A model generated the notes under the pieces. It was given only the letters and a program-made list of their open reading frames with translations, was not told the origin of the DNA and ran no database searches. Position numbers and translations under genes: made by a program. A stretch of DNA of 64,000 nt, taken from contig JAKPQD010000060.1 of NCBI GenBank assembly GCA_029572965.1, positions 1 through 64,000 on the forward strand. The letters run 5' to 3'. This DNA is from Bacteroidota bacterium (GTDB taxonomy: Bacteria; Bacteroidota; Bacteroidia; Bacteroidales; DTGW01). How positions within the stretch are numbered: the stretch's first letter is position 1; each line of letters starts with the position of its first letter. Positions 57,625-64,000 of this stretch are shown one piece after another.

Positions 57625-60600
57625 CTAATTTTTAACAATCTTAGTTGTTATCGTTTCATTATTACCTAAAGTTATTTTGACCAAATATATGTTGGCCGGC
57701 AAGTGCCTGATCATTATAGGCTGGTTGCATCTTTCGCCTGATGCCGAAACAAGGTTTTCGCCCAACAGGTTGATAATATTGACCTGTTTGATAGTATTAT
57801 TGCTTTTAATAACCAAAAAGTCGGTAGCAGGGTTAGGATAAACCGATGTTGTTGTGTTAGCTGTTGCAATACCAGTTTTGCTAAATACATTAATTTCCAC
57901 GTTGGTTTTTACCTTGTTGTAATTAACGGAGTCGGCAGGGAAAAATTCAGATGAGAGCCTGTTTTTACCCACAGCAAGCACAGTACCTGATGCCGGAGAA
58001 TAAACAAATGCGCCATTGACATTGGCCGTAGCATTGAGCTGGGTACTACTTAAGGCTGTACCTGATACAATATCGGCGGGGTTGGCCCATGTAATTTCCG
58101 GGTCAGCTTTTAACACGTTAATAGTTACCTGTTTTTCAACCGAAACATAATTGCTGTCTTTAGGAACAAAAGTAACCTTGAGCTCTTGGTTTTTTCCGGC
58201 ATTTAACTTAGTCCCCGAAATAGGTTTATACTTATAAGTACCATCAACATTAGCAGTAGCATTCAGATGCTTGTTGCTCAACAAGGTGTTATAAGTAATA
58301 TCGGCAGGGTTTGTCCAGGTAACCAAAGGAGTAGCTTTTAATACATTAATAGCTACCTGTTTTTCGACAGTAAGATAATTAGTATCATTAGGAGTAAAAG
58401 TAACTTTAAGGGCTTGGTTTTTTCCGGCATTTAACTTAGCCCCGGCAGCTGGCTGGTAAATGTATGTACCATCAACATTGGCCATAGCGTTGAGTTGAGC
58501 ATTGCTTAGCAAAGTGTTATAAGTGATATCGGCCGGATTTGCCCACGATACTTCTGGATTAGCCTTTAAAACATTGATATACACTTGTTTTTCTACTAAA
58601 GCATAATTACTGTTTGCTGGTGTAAAGGTTAGCTTAAGAGGCTGAGCATTAGCAGCATTTAACTTAGTCCCTGCTGCAGGTTGATAAGTGTATGTACCAT
58701 CAACATTGGCCATAGCGTTGAGTTGAGCATTGCTTAGCAAAGTGTTATAAGTGATATCGGCCGGATTTGCCCACGACACTTCTGGTTGAGCTTTTTTAAC
58801 ATTAAGATGCACTACTTTTCGGTAGTTTGAATAGTTTACTTTCTCAGATTGAATCTTGACCGTCAAAGCCTGGTTGTTTCCGGCATTTAGGACAGTCCCG
58901 GCAGCAGGTTCATAAACCAGTGTACCATTTGCACTTGTTGTTGCATTTAGCTGTTCGTTGCCCAGAGGGGTATTGTAAACAATATCAGCAGGGTTTTGCC
59001 AGTTTACGATATCATTTTTAACAATTTTAAATTCGTCAAAAAGGGCTGTTTCGCCTAAATCGTTTACTGAATAAGTAGTGATTTTTATTGTATCGGTTGA
59101 TACCGAAACATTGCTGAAAGTAGGTAACCCATCCTGGCCGAAACGACCGGTAAACATGCCAAAGTAGTTGGTAATGCCCAGCGCGGCTTCAGCAGCTTGC
59201 ATTTGGGCTTCAGAGCGGGGCTCGTATTTTTTCTTACCAGCGGAGTTGTTCAAAAAGTACAATGTACCTTCTTTCACATCAAATATGCCGTTTAATTTTC
59301 CAGTAAGGTTTTCGCGTGCATGAACCGGGACTGTTGACTGGTTAGTCACAGCATCAATTTTGGTTTTATTATTGATTGGGCCAATGACTTCGTAAATATG
59401 GTCGTGTCCTTGTATTGCCAGGTCAATTTTCAAAGAATCAAATAACGGAGCCATAGCTTCACGCCATACTTTACCATCGGCATCGCTTTGGTGGCTCTGC
59501 GAGCCTGTATAAATTGTTTTGTGATAGAAAGCTATACGCCACTTGGTGTTTGGATTTGCGGCAACCTGGGCCCTCATCCAGGATTTGGTACTGTCTAAAT
59601 ATCCGGCTGTACTGTAATTTTCGCTATTCATTGCCATAAACAGCGCATCGCCATATACAAAAGAATATACACTTCCGGGGGTGGTTGACATTGTAGCATC
59701 AAAACCTTCAGATTTGGTATTGAAGTGGTTGGTAAAGTTTTTGTTTGCCGAGTTGTCATGGTTTCCGACTACAGCAACCAAAGGCTTTTTCATAAGAATA
59801 TCCTGGTTGGTCTGAAAATATTGTTCCCATTCCCATTCCGAGTTGGTAGCGCCAGATGTTTCAATCAAATCGCCACTTTGTAACCAAAAATTAGCATTAG
59901 GGAACATTTTTTGTGCTGCATGTGTTGTTTTTTCAGAAACTTCAAAGTTTTCAACCGTATTGGCTTGCGTATCGGCAATATAAACAAAGCTAAAATTGTC
60001 ATTAGTGGCTTTTGCCGTTGTAAATGTGCCTATTTCGCTCCATGCCCCATCTTTTCCTACGCGGTATGAATATGTAGTATTTGGGGTTAATCCTGTAACC
60101 AAAACTTTGTTACATACATAACTTCGTTTTGAGTTATTAGCAATATCAGCCAATGTAGATAAATTATTGCTCGAAACATTGTAATTAACATTATCTAAAG
60201 CTTTGCAGGTTGCGTTAATTGAAATTAAAGGAGAGCTAAAAGATGTTGCATCTGAAGCAATACCGGCTACAATTTCTATTTTGCCCCCTGTTACGCCAGC
60301 ATTAGTGTACCAGGTAAACCCTAAACGAGAAGCAGGGTCTCCATTAAATGTCATACTGATTGCATAAGGTTTTTCAGCAGGCTCTAAGTTTGTTATTGCA
60401 GCGCCTAAGTTGTTAACAGCAGATTCTGTCGGGTTGTTTGAAACCACTTTTTTGGCCATTAAAAATTTTGTCCAGCTTGGAACTGTATAATTTGTTTCGG
60501 CCAATGATTGGGTAATTGATAAAATAGAATCTGTTTTTAAAGCTAATTGATATGCAACAGAGTCGGCTATTTGCATTTCTTTTATTTCTTCCTGGCTCAT

Positions 60601-62763
60601 TTCGTATTCAATAACCAAAGCAGCAGCTGCGGGGGCTTCGCCATCATAAGACTCTACGACCCGACGGCCAGTGCCGGTGATATAAAATGCCATAGCATTG
60701 CCTTTTGCCCAACCTGCACGGTTAAGGTTTGCCTGGACCAAAGAGGTTATTTCGGGGGTATTTCCTTTTTCATCTTCAACATTGAGATATCCTGCAGGAA
60801 CGGTCCAGGTAATAAAATCAGATGATTTTGGACGTGATGTTAACGCGTTGTTTGTATTGGTAAACGTAGAAGGGTTGTCATTATCTTCGCTCCAAATTTT
60901 TAAAACACAAGGGTCTGCAGCGGTAGGTTCATCAACTTCAAATTCGATGTAAGCTTTTTTTATCACTTTGTTTTTAGCTAAATTAATTCCTGCAAAACGC
61001 AAACCTACCATTTGAGGATCTTTTGCAGCGCCACCTTCGCAACCAAGCTCTAAGTCACTACTTGTCCAATCAACAGTTCCAACAGTTTTTGTTTGTGTCT
61101 GTCCGGCCAATGGGGCAATTCTTTCTTCCAGGTCATCTGAAGCCTGCTTAATCTGTATTTTTGATGATTTAACTGGTGTAGAATACACAAAAATAGGGTT
61201 TGAATAAAACCACAAATCAGCAAAAGCCTTTGCAGCATTGTTTGTACCCATTAAAGCATCTGAAAGCGGGTTGCCATCAGCATCGGTTTCGTTGGTAACA
61301 TTCAAACCCAGGTTAGTTCCGCGTAAACGAAAATATACCGAGTCGGTAACATTTTTAATGATAAGGCTCATTTCTACCCAGCCATTGCCTAAGCTTTTCC
61401 ATTTTTCACTTGTTATGCCTTTTGTATCAGTTACACCTCCAACAGCATCAAAGCGGGCGATGACTGAGGTAGTATTAACTGTTTCAACATTATAGCCGGG
61501 TGAAGAAGGGTCTATAATCCCGGTAACTTTACCTTTGATAATATCAATATGGTCTAATACGGGGTTAGTATAAGAGCTATAGGTATTGTAATTATTTCCC
61601 TGTGGGTCGCGTGCTTTAATGGTTATTTTTATTGATTTGCCTTTTACAATTGATAAAATTGAGCCCATTACGGCTTTTGTACGTGCTTGGTCAACAGTTT
61701 CGATGGTGTAAACCAATGAATCAATTAAATCGCCATTAACAATCCAGTTGTTGCCTGAGCGTAACCCGTCAACAATATTCTGAGCTGACTTTCCGACTGT
61801 ATAAGTATAATTTTTTTGATATTCGCCGGGGTAAAAGTCGCCATCTTCATTATGGCTGTCAGAACTTGCAAATAACCAAAACTTACGGCCTTCCGATAAC
61901 ATAGCATCCCAAAGTCCGCCTACAATGGCAGAAAAATATCCACATCCACCGTATGTACCTCCCCCGGCAGACGAGGAACTATAACCTCCACGTCCTGGTT
62001 CTTTCTGATGCCCCGGCATACTTTCAAAGCCAAAACATACATCCGGCCCGGCATTGTTCATATCGCGTAACGAAGCAATGGTATACCCCCCGGAAGCCTG
62101 AGGCTTACGCTCGGGATGGGCCAGAATAGTGTAACTTGTAGTAGGATAATTTGTTTGTAACCAGCTGATAGCTTCTAAAGCTTTTGCGTGCCCGGTCTTT
62201 GTGCTTTTTGTCCAGCCTTGTTTCACTCCCCCTTCAAGGTCTGCATCGTTGTTGTCAAACATAAATTCAAATTGCCTTAATGGCGTACAATCGGGAATTG
62301 CATTAAACTGATTGTTGATAAGCCCCATGCTGCAATGCTCGTGTCCGGGGACATTCCACTCATAACTTTGAAATATGGTTTTGGAAGGAAAATCTATCCT
62401 CGCTTTCAAAATTTGGGCAAAAGAGCTATCGAGCGATTGCCAGCGCCACATTACCTGGTGCCCGCCACTTGATTTAACAGTTCCAACAATAGGATTGGGT
62501 GTATAGCTGTCCCAATAAACAGTTGTGCCTAAATCTAAACCTGTTACACGGGCATTGGTTGTAAAACCTCCGCCATGTTCACTATTGGCCCACCAGTCCA
62601 ATCCATACTGGTTGTTTTTCGACATCATGTGCCCGATAGAATAACTACCATCCGAATAGGTAGTATGCTGGTGAAAGTCACCTCGCAAATAGCCCGCCTG
62701 CGAAAAAAGCATTGAGCTTTTTATTATGAGCAAGCCTAAGCCAAAAAATTTCAAATGTTTCAT
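57625..62763 (-). CDS. Large secreted PHP + metallophosphoesterase protein with Ig-like repeats and T9SS domain
   Basis: A 1712-residue secreted protein. The start is set at 62763 (MKHLKFFGLGLLIIK, signal ending LFSQ), directly after the leader repeat. Domain order: PHP domain (about 25-370; DFHQHTTYSDGSY, WWANSEHGGG, LAHPER, SSDSHNEDGD); a DNRLRE/CBM-like beta-sandwich (about 555-720); an Fn3-like domain and a calcineurin-type metallophosphoesterase (about 820-1210; FVYIADTQ, SGDLIE, VGNHDN, IQGHDHIYE); five tandem ~76-residue Ig-like repeats beginning with NPADI (about 1255-1620); and a T9SS type A sorting domain (about 1625-1712). Two phosphoesterase types in one extracellular protein suggests scavenging of phosphate from organic esters or nucleic acids. 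Confidence 0.88.
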   Translation of the reverse strand: MKHLKFFGLGLLIIKSSMLFSQAGYLRGDFHQHTTYSDGSYSIGHMMSKNNQYGLDWWANSEHGGGFTTNARVTGLDLGTTVYWDSYTPNPIVGTVKSSGGHQVMWRWQSLDSSFAQILKARIDFPSKTIFQSYEWNVPGHEHCSMGLINNQFNAIPDCTPLRQFEFMFDNNDADLEGGVKQGWTKSTKTGHAKALEAISWLQTNYPTTSYTILAHPERKPQASGGYTIASLRDMNNAGPDVCFGFESMPGHQKEPGRGGYSSSSAGGGTYGGCGYFSAIVGGLWDAMLSEGRKFWLFASSDSHNEDGDFYPGEYQKNYTYTVGKSAQNIVDGLRSGNNWIVNGDLIDSLVYTIETVDQARTKAVMGSILSIVKGKSIKITIKARDPQGNNYNTYSSYTNPVLDHIDIIKGKVTGIIDPSSPGYNVETVNTTSVIARFDAVGGVTDTKGITSEKWKSLGNGWVEMSLIIKNVTDSVYFRLRGTNLGLNVTNETDADGNPLSDALMGTNNAAKAFADLWFYSNPIFVYSTPVKSSKIQIKQASDDLEERIAPLAGQTQTKTVGTVDWTSSDLELGCEGGAAKDPQMVGLRFAGINLAKNKVIKKAYIEFEVDEPTAADPCVLKIWSEDNDNPSTFTNTNNALTSRPKSSDFITWTVPAGYLNVEDEKGNTPEITSLVQANLNRAGWAKGNAMAFYITGTGRRVVESYDGEAPAAAALVIEYEMSQEEIKEMQIADSVAYQLALKTDSILSITQSLAETNYTVPSWTKFLMAKKVVSNNPTESAVNNLGAAITNLEPAEKPYAISMTFNGDPASRLGFTWYTNAGVTGGKIEIVAGIASDATSFSSPLISINATCKALDNVNYNVSSNNLSTLADIANNSKRSYVCNKVLVTGLTPNTTYSYRVGKDGAWSEIGTFTTAKATNDNFSFVYIADTQANTVENFEVSEKTTHAAQKMFPNANFWLQSGDLIETSGATNSEWEWEQYFQTNQDILMKKPLVAVVGNHDNSANKNFTNHFNTKSEGFDATMSTTPGSVYSFVYGDALFMAMNSENYSTAGYLDSTKSWMRAQVAANPNTKWRIAFYHKTIYTGSQSHQSDADGKVWREAMAPLFDSLKIDLAIQGHDHIYEVIGPINNKTKIDAVTNQSTVPVHARENLTGKLNGIFDVKEGTLYFLNNSAGKKKYEPRSEAQMQAAEAALGITNYFGMFTGRFGQDGLPTFSNVSVSTDTIKITTYSVNDLGETALFDEFKIVKNDIVNWQNPADIVYNTPLGNEQLNATTSANGTLVYEPAAGTVLNAGNNQALTVKIQSEKVNYSNYRKVVHLNVKKAQPEVSWANPADITYNTLLSNAQLNAMANVDGTYTYQPAAGTKLNAANAQPLKLTFTPANSNYALVEKQVYINVLKANPEVSWANPADITYNTLLSNAQLNAMANVDGTYIYQPAAGAKLNAGKNQALKVTFTPNDTNYLTVEKQVAINVLKATPLVTWTNPADITYNTLLSNKHLNATANVDGTYKYKPISGTKLNAGKNQELKVTFVPKDSNYVSVEKQVTINVLKADPEITWANPADIVSGTALSSTQLNATANVNGAFVYSPASGTVLAVGKNRLSSEFFPADSVNYNKVKTNVEINVFSKTGIATANTTTSVYPNPATDFLVIKSNNTIKQVNIINLLGENLVSASGERCNQPIMIRHLPANIYLVKITLGNNETITTKIVKN
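58065..58998 (-). repeat. Tandem ~228-bp repeats inside the large gene
   Basis: Five coding repeats with period about 225-231 bp. An 88-bp stretch is identical between units at 58461-58548 and 58689-58776, indicating recent duplication or gene conversion. Confidence 0.85.
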
Positions 62764-62853
62764 CCGTAAATAATTTTTTTTAATAAGGTTGGATGTAACT
62801 CGCATGATGAATTTTCATCCTTTTTTGTTTTTAACGAATCATGCTCGTTTCAT
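62761..62853 (-). promoter_or_regulatory. Repeated leader, copy B (before PHP protein gene)
   Basis: About 93 bp directly upstream of the start at 62763, nearly identical to 57367-57457. The two copies keep the same position relative to the start codons, so it is a conserved leader and not random duplication. Confidence 0.65.
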
Positions 62854-63213
62854 GTGTTTTTATTTAAAAATTCTTTGGCTATAGTATTGGTAATAGATTA
62901 TCTATAGCTTCAGTAAATATTACATTTACATTAATTCATCGTGTTTACACAGAATTCTCCCAAAAGCCTTTAAAAGCTTGCTATTACAGAAAAAAGATTG
63001 ATTTTTTTAATTATACAGATAGTTAAGAAATTGTGAACAGTTGTACAGTATTAAACTCTTCATCAACCTTACAAAGCCTCATAAATAACTGCAGATTGGG
63101 CACAGCTATGGGTTTCTGCGTTAAATATCAGTATTCTTAACGCTTTTATAGTACATAAAGCCTATTTCAAACAGATTAAATCTTCATTCGCCATGCCCTT
63201 TACTGACAGGGAT
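62854..63213. other. Intergenic region between nrdG and the PHP gene leader
   Basis: About 360 bp of AT-rich sequence without a supportable ORF. It should contain the promoter of the large PHP gene, but I see no clear TAnnTTTG box on the minus strand. Confidence 0.4.
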
Positions 63214-63249
63214 AAAAAACAAAAGCTCCTTACTATTGATAAGAAGCTT
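63214..63249 (-). terminator. Terminator at the end of nrdG
   Basis: Minus-strand AAGCTTCTTA / TAAGGAGCTT arms (one mismatch) overlap the nrdG stop codon, followed by TTTTGTTTTTT. Confidence 0.65.
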
Positions 63250-63730
63250 CAGTTTTTACGACTTTTCTCTTTGCAAACAAGCAGGTTTTATCAACCATCC
63301 GGCCTTCTTCAATTTTATAAAAGCGCTGATTGGTAAAAGGCGAATCCAACCCTCCAAGCTTTTCTATATAAGGCCCAAGCTTTATATAATTGAAAGATTC
63401 AATGATGAAACCCCGTGGCAATTGGCTTTTGCCCGAATACCAAGCTGTCTTTATGCGCCCATTGGTTGCCCTGCGGACAAAAAAAGCCAACTGCTCTACT
63501 TTTTCAGGCTCAGCATCGCCACCCATAAAACAAACACAGGTTATAGCATTGTTGTACCTGCACAACAGGCTATACAGCATTTCGTTATCAAGCACAGCGC
63601 CAACATCTTCCATAAGGTGCGGGCTATGGCACCCTTTGCATTTATTGGGGCAGCCTGAAATATTGATGGCCAGGGTTACCTCGTTGGGCACTTCCCTAAA
63701 AACAACGCTATAATTAACAAACTTTAGCAT
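63233..63730 (-). CDS. nrdG: Anaerobic ribonucleotide reductase activating protein
   Basis: A 165-residue radical SAM activase. The cluster motif is CPNKCKGC (residues about 27-34) in the typical ISGCPNKCKGCHSPHL context, followed by CVCFMGGDAEPE. It generates the glycyl radical on NrdD. Its start overlaps the 3' end of nrdD by 17 bp, so they are translationally coupled. Indicates deoxyribonucleotide synthesis under anoxic conditions. Confidence 0.93.
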   Translation of the reverse strand: MLKFVNYSVVFREVPNEVTLAINISGCPNKCKGCHSPHLMEDVGAVLDNEMLYSLLCRYNNAITCVCFMGGDAEPEKVEQLAFFVRRATNGRIKTAWYSGKSQLPRGFIIESFNYIKLGPYIEKLGGLDSPFTNQRFYKIEEGRMVDKTCLFAKRKVVKTEASYQ

Positions 63731-64000
63731 AGTGGCGTTTTGAAGCTTCTTGTTGACGGGCTAGCGAGAAATTGCTTACTTTTTTCATATACCCGATGAT
63801 ACGGGTCAGGTAATCAAGGTTAGTACTTTTGCACGAAGGGCATTGTTGCAACATGCGTTTGTCAATATGCCCACAATCGTTGCAAACAGTATTGGGAATG
63901 TTAAATGTAAAATAATTGCACCCTTCCGTAGCTGCCACTTTTAACAGTTGTTTGTATTGCTCTTTGCTCAGGTGCTCTTCGAGGTTAAGGTGCAGCGCCG
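63714..64000 (-). CDS. nrdD: Anaerobic ribonucleoside-triphosphate reductase (3' part)
   Basis: The C-terminal end of NrdD; the reading frame is open to the window edge and the gene continues beyond it. The visible 94 residues contain the NrdD landmarks YFTFNIPNTVC, a four-Cys zinc site (CNDCG, CPSC) and the glycyl-radical loop RIIGYMKKV. The protein reduces ribonucleoside triphosphates with formate as electron donor and needs NrdG for radical formation. It is 5' truncated only by the window. Confidence 0.93.
   Translation of the reverse strand, partial: ALHLNLEEHLSKEQYKQLLKVAATEGCNYFTFNIPNTVCNDCGHIDKRMLQQCPSCKSTNLDYLTRIIGYMKKVSNFSLARQQEASKRHYAKVC

Noticed and set aside
63714-63938. Separate 74-aa gene starting at a GTG at 63938
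   Set aside because: The frame continues without a stop to the window edge and matches the NrdD C-terminus; it is part of nrdD.

Overview
The window is a low-GC Bacteroidota (Bacteroidia-like) chromosome segment. The evidence is a PorT homologue, three large proteins with C-terminal type IX secretion (T9SS) sorting domains, a TonB receptor with a DUF4249 lipoprotein, DUF4270/DUF4907/Kelch lipoproteins, and many promoters with the Bacteroidota -7 box TAnnTTTG. An oxygen-sensitive anaerobic ribonucleotide reductase (NrdD/NrdG) and a thioredoxin/ferredoxin-rich island suggest an anaerobic or microaerophilic life. I saw no rRNA, tRNA, CRISPR array or intact transposon.

Layout. 1-4.3 kb (minus): porT, menaquinone methyltransferase, YicC, an orphan LolD/MacB-type ATPase, a thiamine-binding-type small protein and an unknown gene. 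4.3-11.9 kb (minus): a complete TetR-controlled efflux operon (tetR, tolC-like, hlyD-like, two ABC ATPases, a HAD phosphatase, two ABC-2 permeases) with a palindromic operator on its promoter. 12.3-18.7 kb (plus): an ammonium island with a TorF-like porin, two PII proteins and three Amt transporters. 19-24.5 kb: Kelch/DUF4907 lipoproteins divergent from a DUF4270 lipoprotein and an outer-membrane barrel, then a phospholipase A1-like barrel and a Cys-cluster protein. 24.6-29.7 kb (plus): a PAS-LuxR regulator, a pentapeptide-repeat protein and two secreted esterases. 30-31.7 kb: a TetR/esterase pair. 31.8-37.2 kb (plus): GH15, DUF389 and trehalose-6-phosphate synthase/phosphatase. 37-40.3 kb (minus): ChrA, a YeiH-type transporter and its LysR regulator.

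40.4-48.4 kb (minus) is the most unusual part. It holds five thioredoxin-fold proteins (one fused to thioredoxin reductase), a rhodanese, DUF1847, an odd ferredoxin, a radical SAM/SPASM enzyme, an ArsM-like methyltransferase, DUF6132 and a 32-codon Cys-rich ORF followed directly by a terminator. Two operons of this island share the same -7 box and the same direct-repeat element at exactly the same distance (13 bp) from it. That points to one undescribed regulator; a divergently encoded transposase-type zinc-ribbon protein is a candidate.

49-56.5 kb: an outer-membrane barrel protein, then an ECF sigma/anti-sigma/CpxP-like/Lys-Gly-rich/DUF2202 stress cluster, then a TonB receptor plus DUF4249 protein. 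56.7-62.8 kb (minus): a small Cys-rich protein, a secreted DsrE protein and a 1712-residue PHP + metallophosphoesterase T9SS protein; the last two carry the same ~91 bp leader. 63.2-64 kb: nrdG and the 3' end of nrdD. Two MITE-like repeat families lie between genes. Start codons were often moved inward from the longest reading frame to fit signal peptides or conserved N-termini.
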